Positions 44,432 through 51,676 of a stretch of 64,000 bases of DNA are shown piece after piece. The stretch's first letter is position 1. The number at the start of each line of letters is the position of its first letter. The position numbers were made by a program, and so were the translations under genes. The notes under the pieces are model-generated. The model ran no database searches and was not told the DNA's origin. It worked only from the letters and a program-made list of their open reading frames with translations. Origin of the DNA: Spirochaeta sp. UBA5339 (lineage in GTDB: Bacteria; Spirochaetota; Spirochaetia; DSM-2461); NCBI GenBank assembly GCA_002408085.1, contig DHQL01000018.1:283913-347912 (forward strand). The letters are read 5' to 3'.

Positions 44432-45357
44432 AGTTCCGCCCTCCCTGCTGTCTCAGCATCCCCTGACAGATCATCAGAGGCCTCTGCATCGGCCAATCCC
44501 GGATCGGGAAGTGTAAAGGAGAGTGTCGTCCCCACTCCCTTGGTGGAGGAGACATAAACTTCTCCCCCGTGCATTCTGACCACATCCCTTACAATGGTCA
44601 GACCAAGTCCGGCACCGTCCAGACGCTCCTCGTCCCGTCCCTGATAGAACTCCATAAAGATATGGGGCTTGTCGCCGCTCTCTATCCCCCGGCCGTTGTC
44701 GGCAACACAGACCACAAGACAGCTCTCATTGTCGTAAACCGAAACATCGATACGGCCGCCCCGATCCAGATGCTTTCCTGCATTGTGAATCAGATTGATC
44801 AGCACCTGGCCGATCCAGGTTGAGTCGATCATCACCTTCCGCAGAAGGTTGGGATAGGAGTAGCGGAGCTCTACTCCCCTCTCCTGAAGCCAGGGCTGCA
44901 TCTCCCGGCAAACGGAACGGACAGTACTTCTCAGGTCAACGGGCTTTCTGGACAGACGGAACCCCGAGGAGTCGATCTTTACAGCCGCCAGAATGGTGTT
45001 GGTAAAACGGATAAGCCGGAGTACATTCTCCGATGCAGACTCCATCAGCTCTCTCTGCTTCCGGTTCAAAGGCCCCGGCCTCTCTTCCCGGAGCAGATCC
45101 ACCGAGGTTCTCAGCACCGCCAGGGGAGTTCTCAGCTCATGGGTCATTGTGGAGAGTATCTCGTTCTTCCTCTTGATCCTTCCCTCCAGCAGCTCCATCT
45201 CCCTCAGATACCCGGCTTCCCTCCTGCGGAAAAACCGGTTCAGGAAAAAGAGAAGAAGAGAGAGTAAAAGAAGATTTACGGCGGCTCCCAGAAGAAAGAA
45301 CATAGGGCCATTATACACCGGTATTTCCAAATCGGTCGGAGAAAGGTAAATTGACAT
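44428..45357 (-). CDS. Sensor histidine kinase with minimal membrane anchor
   Basis: 309 residues. A single long hydrophobic segment (about 19-42), short charged linker, HisKA with His 73 in STMTHELRTPLAVL, and HATPase_c with N box LINLIHNAGKHLDRGG, G1 VADNGRGIESGDKP and G2 DGAGLGLTIVRDVV. There is no periplasmic sensing domain, so it may sense through the membrane or through the ABC transporter itself, as BceS-type kinases do (inference). Pairs with the OmpR-type regulator. The ribosome site is weak. Confidence 0.92.
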   Translation of the reverse strand: MSIYLSPTDLEIPVYNGPMFFLLGAAVNLLLLSLLLFFLNRFFRRREAGYLREMELLEGRIKRKNEILSTMTHELRTPLAVLRTSVDLLREERPGPLNRKQRELMESASENVLRLIRFTNTILAAVKIDSSGFRLSRKPVDLRSTVRSVCREMQPWLQERGVELRYSYPNLLRKVMIDSTWIGQVLINLIHNAGKHLDRGGRIDVSVYDNESCLVVCVADNGRGIESGDKPHIFMEFYQGRDEERLDGAGLGLTIVRDVVRMHGGEVYVSSTKGVGTTLSFTLPDPGLADAEASDDLSGDAETAGRAEL

Positions 45358-45421
45358 TGCCGGCGCCTTTGATTATTTTTGATCTGATACATTTCTGAAA
45401 CCAGATTCCGGAGGCAGTCCA

Positions 45422-46198
45422 TTGAAACTCTTTAAAATCCCAGAAAATACAACCATTTCCCCCCTGGGTATGCCCAGATACAAAGAGGGCGGCCCTGAAG
45501 CGGTGCTTCTGATACACGGTTTCACCGGTATTGCCCAGGAGTTCTACTATCTTTTTGACCGCATTGCCGACGAGGGCTACACCGTTTCCCTCCCCCGCCT
45601 TCCGGGACACGGCACTAATATCCAGGACTTCAAGGCCTCCACCGCCGCGGACTGGCTGCGCCGGGTCACCGATGAGTACCTTCTTCTGAAGACCAGGTAT
45701 GAGAAGATCCATGTGGCAGGCCTCTCCATGGGCGGCCTGCTGGCCCTGATTCTGGCTGAGGAGTTCACACCCGACTCTCTCACCGTTATGGCTCCCGCCA
45801 TCAGCATAAGGAACAAGGGGGTCCACCTGTCCGCCTGGCTGAAGCATATTATCCCCCATGTAAAGGGGGACTGGACCCCGGAAAAGGAGAGGGATGAACT
45901 CCGCAGGGAACACGGAAAGGAGTACTGGACAAGGAATTACACGGGTAAAGTGGCGGAAATGATGAAATTACGCAAACGAGCCCTTAAAAACCTCTCCCAT
46001 ATAGATTCACGAATCTTGACTATTGTATCCGAAGGAGATAAAACGGTATCTCCCGACGCCCTGAACATTATAGAATCAGGGGTCAGAAGCAGCGTAAAAG
46101 AGCATCTTGTACTGAAAGAGAGCCCCCATGTTCTGGTCAACGGCTGCGACAAGGAAGAAGTAGCGGACCGCCTGATCGGCTGGTTCAAGCAGGAGTAA
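45422..46198 (+). CDS. Alpha/beta hydrolase, Est30/monoacylglycerol-lipase-like carboxylesterase
   Basis: 258 residues. Oxyanion motif LLIHGFTG, nucleophile Ser 102 in GLSMGG, acid in VSEGDKTVSPDA and catalytic His in ESPHVLV complete the triad. Resembles the small Est30 family of short-chain carboxylesterases. TTG start at 45422 is supported by GGAGG seven bases upstream. Followed after 12 bases by miaB. Confidence 0.9.
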   Translation: MKLFKIPENTTISPLGMPRYKEGGPEAVLLIHGFTGIAQEFYYLFDRIADEGYTVSLPRLPGHGTNIQDFKASTAADWLRRVTDEYLLLKTRYEKIHVAGLSMGGLLALILAEEFTPDSLTVMAPAISIRNKGVHLSAWLKHIIPHVKGDWTPEKERDELRREHGKEYWTRNYTGKVAEMMKLRKRALKNLSHIDSRILTIVSEGDKTVSPDALNIIESGVRSSVKEHLVLKESPHVLVNGCDKEEVADRLIGWFKQE

Positions 46199-46210
46199 CA
46201 AAACCATATC

Positions 46211-47521
46211 ATGAAATATTTTGTACTGACCCTCGGCTGCCAGATGAACCTCTCCGATTCGGAGCGGCTTACAACTGTCTTTGCCAATATGGGTTTTCAG
46301 AGAACAGATAATGAAGAAGAGGCCGATATCCTGGGGATCGTCGCCTGTTCCGTAAGACAGAAGGCCATCGATAAGGTATACAGCCGTATCCATCTCTGGA
46401 ACAAGTGGAAGAAGGACAGAAGCCTGATCACCTTTGTTACCGGATGTATTCTTGACGATGATAAAAAGAAATTCCTGAAGACCTTCGATCTGGTCTTTGG
46501 AACAAACGATATTGCGGGCTTGCCTGAGATGATAAGCCAGTACGGCATCGTCTCCCCCGGAGCCCTGATGAACCATCACGGTCAGAAGGAGTTCTGGGAC
46601 ATCGATCCCTCCTACGACTCCAACTATGAGGCCTTTATTCCCATCCAGAACGGATGCGACAAATTCTGTACCTACTGCGCCGTTCCCTATACAAGAGGAA
46701 GGGAGGTCTCCCGCCCCTCATCGGAGATTCTGGAGGAGCTGAAGAAGCTTGTGGCCGCCGGGTACAAGTCCATCACCCTCCTGGGACAGAATGTAAACTC
46801 CTATGGACTGGACAAGAAGGGAGAGGAGATCAGCTTTGCCCAGCTTCTGGAAGAGATAGGAAAGATCGGCGACGCCTCTGACCACCCTTTCTGGCTCTAC
46901 TTTACCTCCCCCCACCCCCGGGATATGACCGAGGATGTGCTGGAGACCATGGCAAAGTACAGCTGCCTTGCCAAACAGATCCACCTGCCCCTGCAGTCAG
47001 GGGACAACGAGATCCTCAAGAAGATGAACCGGAACCACACCCTTGCCGAGTACAAGGTCATTGTAGACAACATCCGCCGCCTGCTGCCCGGGGCTACACT
47101 CTTTACGGACATCATCGTCGGCTTTACCGAAGAGACAGATGACAACTTTGAAAACACCCGCAGAGCCATGGAAGAGATCGGCTACAATATGGCCTATATC
47201 GCCACCTACTCCCCCCGCCCCGGAGCGGTCAGCTCCCGCTGGGACGACAAGGTGACCATGGAGGAGAAGAAGAGACGCCTTCACATCCTGTCGGATGTCT
47301 TTATACGGTCGGCCACCAGGTTCAACGAAGATCTTGTGGGACAGACAGTTCCCGTACTGGTAACAGGAAAGTCCCGGGACGGCAAGCGCTGGACCGGTCT
47401 GACCGAAGGTAAGATCAACATCCACTTCACCTCGGGCTCCGAGCTGAAGGTCGGAGAATTCTCAAAGGTAAAGGTTACTGAAAACACCGGAATATCCCTG
47501 GGCGGCGAGTACACCTCCTGA
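46211..47521 (+). CDS. miaB: tRNA-2-methylthio-N6-isopentenyladenosine synthase (MiaB-family methylthiotransferase)
   Basis: 436 residues with the methylthiotransferase layout: UPF0004 domain with auxiliary-cluster cysteines C10, C46 and C79, radical SAM domain with C149, C153, C156 in CDKFCTYC, and a C-terminal TRAM domain (about 370-434, VPVLVTGKSRDGKRWTGLTEG). It adds a methylthio group to A37 of tRNAs. MiaB is favoured over MtaB and RimO by overall length and YTRGREVSRP; the usual NTCxIR motif is here VACSVR. Confidence 0.92.
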   Translation: MKYFVLTLGCQMNLSDSERLTTVFANMGFQRTDNEEEADILGIVACSVRQKAIDKVYSRIHLWNKWKKDRSLITFVTGCILDDDKKKFLKTFDLVFGTNDIAGLPEMISQYGIVSPGALMNHHGQKEFWDIDPSYDSNYEAFIPIQNGCDKFCTYCAVPYTRGREVSRPSSEILEELKKLVAAGYKSITLLGQNVNSYGLDKKGEEISFAQLLEEIGKIGDASDHPFWLYFTSPHPRDMTEDVLETMAKYSCLAKQIHLPLQSGDNEILKKMNRNHTLAEYKVIVDNIRRLLPGATLFTDIIVGFTEETDDNFENTRRAMEEIGYNMAYIATYSPRPGAVSSRWDDKVTMEEKKRRLHILSDVFIRSATRFNEDLVGQTVPVLVTGKSRDGKRWTGLTEGKINIHFTSGSELKVGEFSKVKVTENTGISLGGEYTS

Positions 47522-47570
47522 GAGATATCCCGTCTGCACCCGACGGTGTATAAGTCCTGATCTAATAGAT

Positions 47571-47594
47571 AATCCCCGGAACTCCCCGGGGATT
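47571..47594 (+). terminator. Intrinsic terminator after miaB
   Basis: 9-bp GC-rich stem AATCCCCGG / CCGGGGATT, 6-nt loop, followed by ATTTTTTT. Confidence 0.93.
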
Positions 47595-47641
47595 ATTTTT
47601 TGGTGTACTTTATGGTTCATATCACCGATAATTGAGTTTAG

Positions 47642-48307
47642 ATGGAAAAGAAACGTCTCAGAAATATCCTTGTGATCCTCTTTATTATCGCTCTTCTTAT
47701 TCTTGCATTCTGGTACGGCAGCGGATATATCAAAGACCGCCGCAGCAGCCTGGAGGATCTGGAAGAGATCAGCGATCTGGATGATGTTCTGGCTATGGAG
47801 CCCGCCATTGAGGCCGAGCCCGCCCCGGAACCTGAAATGCCAGCCCCCGTACAGCTCCCCGAACCTCCCCTGGAGCCGGAACCTGTGAGCAAAATTGAGC
47901 GCTACAAGGTGGATGAGCACAGGGTCGTAAAGGGTGAGTCCTTCTCCCTTATTACCGGATACTACTGGGAGGATATCTTCCTCTGGCCCGATCTTTACAT
48001 CCGCAACGATATGACCAGTGACGACCCTGATCTGATCTATCCCGATGAAATCATCGATATCTACAACCGTCTTGGTGTGGACGACAGCTTCTCCGACAGA
48101 GAGCTCTCTGAAATCCTGGAAGCCTATCTTGAGGTCTATGAGATCTACAAAAATCTTGGTGACAGAAAGAACAACTCCATCTGGAGCCTCCTCTGGTGCG
48201 CCGCCCGCTACGACCACGACTTCCTGGACAACTATGCCGACCGCATCGATCCCGCGGACCGGGCCATGGCACAGAAGTACATCGATGAGCAGGGCTTTCT
48301 GGACTAA
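47642..48307 (+). CDS. LysM-like domain protein with N-terminal anchor
   Basis: 221 residues: membrane anchor at 8-27, acidic linker, a Pro/Glu-rich tether (about 60-88), then a LysM-like module (about 95-140: HRVVKGESFSLITGYYWEDIFLWPDLYIRNDM...IYPDEIIDIY), and a helical C-terminal region. This spirochaete-style arrangement places a peptidoglycan-binding module in the periplasm, tied to the inner membrane. It marks the left edge of the accessory island. Confidence 0.75.
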   Translation: MEKKRLRNILVILFIIALLILAFWYGSGYIKDRRSSLEDLEEISDLDDVLAMEPAIEAEPAPEPEMPAPVQLPEPPLEPEPVSKIERYKVDEHRVVKGESFSLITGYYWEDIFLWPDLYIRNDMTSDDPDLIYPDEIIDIYNRLGVDDSFSDRELSEILEAYLEVYEIYKNLGDRKNNSIWSLLWCAARYDHDFLDNYADRIDPADRAMAQKYIDEQGFLD

Positions 48308-48381
48308 AATCCCACTCAAATACAATTCAATCTGAAGATTCTCTTTATAAAGTAACACCTATTTAATAAAAAGTAGTTTAG

Positions 48382-49227
48382 TATGGTTTTGGCTGTTATT
48401 ACTTTAATGCACGGTGGTATGATGCTCAGTCGGGTAGATTTATATCGGAAGATCCGGCTCGTGATGGTCTAAATTGGTATTCATATGTCAGTAATAATCC
48501 GTTGAAATTTACTGATCCTACTGGTCTTTATACTGATGAGAAGTCAATGAACTCGGGGGATGATTACAAACACTCTCAAGACGAATCAGTAGGAAGTGAT
48601 AGCAAAGACAATTCAGGTAATAATGATCCTCCGAAGAAAGAAGAAGATCCTATAGAGCCAGAAAAGAAATGGTGGGAGAAAGGTATTTGGAAGAAATGGA
48701 AAGAAGTCAATGATCGTGAAAAACTAAGGGAAGCAATAAGGAAATTACCACTTGAAATGCAGAACGAATTAGAGAAGTTAGGTGTATTTGATGAGGATTT
48801 TACAGGAATTGTTTACGGAGGATATGGAATTTCCGGAACAGCTTTAATAGGTGTTACTAATGAATATGGGATAGCATATGAGTTTAGGAATGGAGAGCTG
48901 ATTGTTGGTGAAGAATACCAATCTGCAAGTGTTGGATTTGTTCCAGATATTGGAGCAGGTGTATTTGGTGTAATCCCTAAAGGTCAGTGGAGTGACTTTC
49001 TTGGTATTGGAGGGGCCGCTAGTGCTGGTGCATCTAAGTATGTAGGACTGGCAATTGGTGTAATAACACCTAATAATGAAGTTGAAGGGAAAGAATTTTT
49101 TCTCAATGCAGGATACTCAAAACTGTCAGTAGATATAAATATGGGTTCTGTTACATATACTAGATTGAATGCTCCGTCACAAGCTAGCTCAATATTTATC
49201 CCTTATTCCAAGGGGAATAAAAAATGA
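48382..49227 (+). pseudogene. Orphan Rhs 3' fragment: core end plus variable C-terminal toxin tip
   Basis: Open from a TAG at 48379 with no credible start. It encodes YYFNARWYDAQSGRFISEDP, then NWYSYVSNNPLKFTDPTGL, the hallmark end of the Rhs core, followed by about 230 variable residues. That tip has a charged linker (SKDNS...PKKEEDPIEPEKKWWEK), a short helix, and a glycine-rich beta domain of about 130 residues (FTGIVYGGYGISGTALIGV to NMGSVTYTRL) that I cannot assign. The main Rhs barrel is missing, so this is a displaced tip that could function only if fused upstream. Codon use is AT-rich, unlike the neighbours. A candidate immunity gene overlaps its stop. Confidence 0.8.
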
Positions 49228-49493
49228 TTAGTATAATTAGCTTCTTGATAGTTTATACAGTATTGTTTTTGGTAGAGAACTTTATCTATTATTTTATTGT
49301 TACTCCGGCATTGAAAGGAATGAAAATACAACTAAGTGAAAAATTCTTTTATGAAAGTAAAGTCCATGAGAACCTTAAACTATACAGGAAAAAGTGTTCA
49401 ACTCAAATGTTTAATTGGGCAGTTGTTCATGCCTTTTTTGTAATAATGAGAATAGCCTGTATATTCTTGTTCTTTCTTTATTTATTGATATAA
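49224..49493 (+). CDS. Small two-TM membrane protein, candidate Rhs immunity protein
   Basis: 89 residues; ATG overlaps the Rhs fragment stop (ATGA). Two membrane helices (about 3-27 and 65-88) flank a basic cytoplasmic or periplasmic loop (MKIQLSEKFFYESKVHENLKLYRKKC). Genes directly behind Rhs tips usually encode cognate immunity; a membrane location fits a toxin that attacks the inner membrane. No family recognised. AT-rich like its partner. An attC-like site begins 5 bases after its stop. Confidence 0.65.
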   Translation: MISIISFLIVYTVLFLVENFIYYFIVTPALKGMKIQLSEKFFYESKVHENLKLYRKKCSTQMFNWAVVHAFFVIMRIACIFLFFLYLLI

Positions 49494-49497
49494 AAAA

Positions 49498-49555
49498 TCA
49501 TAACACCACAGATAACTTGCAGCGCCAGCTGACAAGTTCATCTGTCTTGTTATGA
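49498..49555 (+). repeat. attC-like integron recombination site (attC1)
   Basis: 58-base folding element. Outer arms TCATAACA / TGTTATGA pair over 8 bp and contain the AAC/GTT core of R boxes. A 2x2 unpaired spacer follows, then ACAGAT, AACTTG and CAGC pair with their complements to a 4-nt loop. On the bottom strand a lone G follows ACAGAT and a lone T follows AACTTG, both extrahelical: the defining asymmetry by which integrases choose the attC bottom strand. Orientation places it as the 3' end of the Rhs tip/immunity cassette. Confidence 0.75.
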
Positions 49556-49565
49556 CTCCCCATAA

Positions 49566-49609
49566 TTCATTCCTCCGGTTCTGGATTCACTGGAACCGGA
49601 AAGAATGAA
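49566..49609. repeat. Long imperfect inverted repeat between the two attC-like sites
   Basis: Arms TTCATTC-CT-CCGGTTC (49566-49581) and GAACCGG-AAA-GAATGAA (49593-49609), about 15 bp paired with an 11-nt loop. It lacks AAC/GTT ends, so it is not an obvious third attC, and no T-run follows. Confidence 0.6.
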
Positions 49610-49616
49610 ATCCTGA

Positions 49617-49676
49617 TCGTAACAATGTGGCTGTAACTGTCAGGCCTTTGGACTGCAGCTAAGCCATGTGTTACGA
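49617..49676 (-). repeat. attC-like site in inverted orientation (attC2)
   Basis: 60-base element with outer arms TCGTAACA / TGTTACGA (8 bp), a short unpaired spacer, then TGGCT, TAACTG and CAG stems. On the plus strand a lone G follows TGGCT and a lone T follows TAACTG, the same extrahelical pattern and 6-base spacing as attC1 but on the opposite strand. R-box ends GTTACGA and GTTATGA (attC1) agree at all but one base, supporting a common integron family. Confidence 0.7.
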
Positions 49677-49767
49677 AGCCTATTACCTCCCGCTTATTTA
49701 TTTTTTTTAAATCCAATAAATCCAAATGTTGAAGAATATCACTTCCGGTGTTAAGCTTAAGAAGACA

Positions 49768-49783
49768 GGTGGGAATTCCCACC
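49768..49783. promoter_or_regulatory. 16-bp perfect palindrome, candidate toxin-antitoxin operator
   Basis: GGTGGGAATTCCCACC, ending 13 bases before the antitoxin ATG and overlapping the likely promoter region. Antitoxins of this type repress their own operon through such palindromes. Confidence 0.65.
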
Positions 49784-49796
49784 CTTTGAGGTAATT

Positions 49797-50045
49797 ATGA
49801 GTGTAGTGAAAGAATACGATACCAAACTGGATAGTAAGAACCGGTTCACGATCAGAATGGCAAAGTATGACCACTTTCACGTAACTGAATACGATGATGG
49901 TCATATTGAACTCAGTCCCCGGGTTCTCGTTGACCCCAATATGATATCTAAAAATACCCTCGGGATGATGGACCAGGCAATGGATAACTTCAACAAAGGG
50001 AAGGTATCTGCAGCGATTGATCTGTCTGAGTTTGATGAGGACTGA
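49797..50045 (+). CDS. AbrB/MazE-like antitoxin
   Basis: 82 residues. The first half (YDTKLDSKNRFTIRMAKYDHFHVTEYDDGHIELSPRVLVDP) has the swapped-hairpin look of AbrB-type DNA-binding antitoxins; the second half is an acidic amphipathic helix (MMDQAMDNFNKGKVSAAIDLSEFDED) that would mask the toxin. GAGG precedes ATG 49797. Two bases separate it from the toxin gene. The family label is from pattern only. Confidence 0.7.
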   Translation: MSVVKEYDTKLDSKNRFTIRMAKYDHFHVTEYDDGHIELSPRVLVDPNMISKNTLGMMDQAMDNFNKGKVSAAIDLSEFDED

Positions 50046-50047
50046 TC

Positions 50048-50428
50048 TTGCAATTTGAAATACTAATGGGAGTTCCAGAGATGGAGCTCTTCTGGAATGA
50101 TCTTGTTGGCAAGCATAGATCCGGAACATTGAGTAAGGATGAAACCCAGCTATTTAAGAAGCTGACAAAGGCTCTAAGGTATCTTTCACAGAACCCAAGG
50201 CACACAGGATTAAACTCTCATGATATTGATCCATTGTCCCGTCGTTATGGCGTGAAAGTCTGGGAATCTTATCTCGAAAATAATAAACCGGCGGCTGGTC
50301 GTATCTTCTGGGTATATGGACCGGATAACAGGCAAATAACTATTATCGGAATAGAACCCCATCCCGAGGACAAGAAGAAGGATGGATATGATAGAGTGAA
50401 TCTTTCCGATTTGCCTGCTAAGAGTTAG
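50048..50428 (+). CDS. RelE/YoeB-type toxin of TA module 1
   Basis: 126 residues starting at TTG 50048, supported by GAGGA nine bases upstream; the next ATG (50066) has none. The sequence runs MELFWNDLVGKHRSGTLSKDETQLFKKLTKALRYL, SRRYGVKVWESYL, AGRIFWVYGPDNRQITIIGIEPHPEDKK, consistent with a RelE-fold mRNA interferase with basic residues on the last strands. Slightly longer than typical RelE. Paired with the AbrB-like antitoxin. Confidence 0.7.
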   Translation: MQFEILMGVPEMELFWNDLVGKHRSGTLSKDETQLFKKLTKALRYLSQNPRHTGLNSHDIDPLSRRYGVKVWESYLENNKPAAGRIFWVYGPDNRQITIIGIEPHPEDKKKDGYDRVNLSDLPAKS

Positions 50429-50430
50429 CT

Positions 50431-50471
50431 CGAAAAAGGTCATCCAGTATTTTAAGGACGGCCTTTTTTGA
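50431..50471 (+). terminator. Probable terminator of TA module 1
   Basis: AAAAAGG-T-C and GGCCTTTTTT form an imperfect stem around a long loop, with the right arm supplying the T-run, immediately after the toxin stop. Confidence 0.5.
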
Positions 50472-50579
50472 TTTGATCCCGATTAAGACTAAAATCAGTC
50501 ATTAGCATAAAAATAACTCTGGGAAGCCCAGGATTTCCTTTTTGACATATCATTATTACGATAATTAAGAGGTGTAAAT

Positions 50580-50837
50580 ATGCCAGTTATCAGGCCGATA
50601 TCAGATTTGAGAAATAATTTTTCCAGTATCTCAAAGATAATACATGCTGATGATGAACCAATCTTCCTTACAAAAAATGGTGTCGGAGACATGGTTGTCA
50701 TGTCTATTGAACATTATGAAAAACAGCTTGCCAGGTTGGAATTGTATCAGAAACTCAATGAGGCACAGAAAGAGATTCACACCGGGGCAGTGGGCAAAGA
50801 TGCACATGAGGTAATCAGGAATCTGATGGAAGAATGA
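50580..50837 (+). CDS. Phd/YefM-family antitoxin
   Basis: 85 residues: MPVIRPISDLRNNFSSISKIIHADDEPIFLTKNGVGDMVVMSIEHYEK is the classic Phd/YefM N-terminal DNA-binding domain, followed by a helical toxin-binding tail. AAGAGGTG precedes ATG 50580. Its stop overlaps the toxin ATG. Intact, although its partner is broken. Confidence 0.88.
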   Translation: MPVIRPISDLRNNFSSISKIIHADDEPIFLTKNGVGDMVVMSIEHYEKQLARLELYQKLNEAQKEIHTGAVGKDAHEVIRNLMEE

Positions 50838-51082
50838 GTTTTTCTACCTATAGAGTACTCATATACCCTACAGCAGAAAAAGATTTACTTGAAATAAAAA
50901 GCTATTTCAAAGAGGTACTGAAAATATCTCCAAATCATTTACTGGAAAGAATTGCACCAAAGAAAAAGCTTCCGGAGCAAAACCCTTACATTTTCTATTT
51001 AAACTTCAACGCCATGGTTGAACTTATCAGAAGGGTACATCACTCTCAAACTGAACAGCCTCACCGGTCCCGGGATCTGTAA
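50834..51082 (+). pseudogene. Truncated RelE/ParE-family toxin
   Basis: The first 50 residues (STYRVLIYPTAEKDLLEIKSYFKEVLKISPNHLLERIAPK) match the start of a RelE/ParE toxin, but after LPEQNPYIFYLNF the sequence loses the family pattern. The frame ends inside antisense DNA of the RluA-family gene. The C-terminal catalytic strands (the usual YR...Y.V..D...V.I..I.HGR) are missing, so the toxin is probably inactive, with a deletion or insertion edge near 51000. Confidence 0.7.
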
Positions 51083-51665
51083 ATCCCAGAAGAGCAGCGT
51101 GAAGGGCCATCCTGTCTGCTTTTTCCGCTTCGGGAGTGCCGTAGAGAGTATCCCCGGAGATGGGACAGCCAGCCGTTTTCATATGGAGACGGAGCTGATG
51201 GGTCCGCCCTGTTTCGGGATAGAGCCTGATCCGCCAGATCCCCTCCCCCTCCGGGCCCAGAAGACGCCAGCGGGTGACAGAGAGCTTCCCCTGCTCCTCA
51301 TCCACAATCTGCATGGGACGGTTGTCCACATCCAGCCTCTGGTGAAGACGGATCTCCCCCTCTTCCGGGTCAGCCTCACCGGCCTTTTCAGCAGAGGGTC
51401 TGCCGCAGATCAGGGCCTCATACTCCTTTCGTGTCTGACGCAGCTCAAACTGACGGCTTAAGGCCCTCTGGGCCTCTTTTGTCCGTGCCCAGACCATCAG
51501 ACCAGAGGTGGCCTGGTCCAGACGGTGGACTGTATAGATTTCGGGGAATTCATTCAGAAGGCGGGCATAGAGGCAGTCGGCCTTGTCAGGGCCCTTTCCC
51601 GGAACAGAGAGAAGACCGGCCTCCTTGACCGTGATAATCCAACTGTCCCGGATTTCAAGAATCAT
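51027..51665 (-). CDS. RluA-family pseudouridine synthase
   Basis: 212 residues from ATG 51665 (a longer frame to 51710 would overlap the upstream gene). Catalytic Asp 50 lies in VHRLDQATSGLMVWARTKEAQ; ETGRTHQLRLHMKTAGCPISGDTLYG is the family's C-terminal motif. It isomerises uridine in rRNA or tRNA; there is no S4 domain, as in the short RluA/YabO-like members. Its 3' end adjoins the broken toxin and marks the right edge of the island. Confidence 0.9.
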   Translation of the reverse strand: MILEIRDSWIITVKEAGLLSVPGKGPDKADCLYARLLNEFPEIYTVHRLDQATSGLMVWARTKEAQRALSRQFELRQTRKEYEALICGRPSAEKAGEADPEEGEIRLHQRLDVDNRPMQIVDEEQGKLSVTRWRLLGPEGEGIWRIRLYPETGRTHQLRLHMKTAGCPISGDTLYGTPEAEKADRMALHAALLGFTDPGTGEAVQFESDVPF

Positions 51666-51676
51666 AGATAGGCTCT

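Noticed and set aside
48502..49227. Treating TTG 48502 as the true start of a 241-residue protein
   Set aside because: It falls inside the conserved Rhs core motif NNPLKFTDPTGL and has no ribosome site; the frame clearly extends upstream as Rhs core.
49498..49555. Reading the hairpin after the membrane gene as a simple transcription terminator
   Set aside because: No T-run follows, the stem is interrupted by a symmetric spacer, and unpaired G and T lie on only one strand, which fits attC better. A dual role cannot be excluded.
49707..50129. 140-codon minus-strand frame across the toxin-antitoxin genes
   Set aside because: Antisense to two clear TA genes and without recognisable sequence; considered because attC2 is inverted, but not supported.
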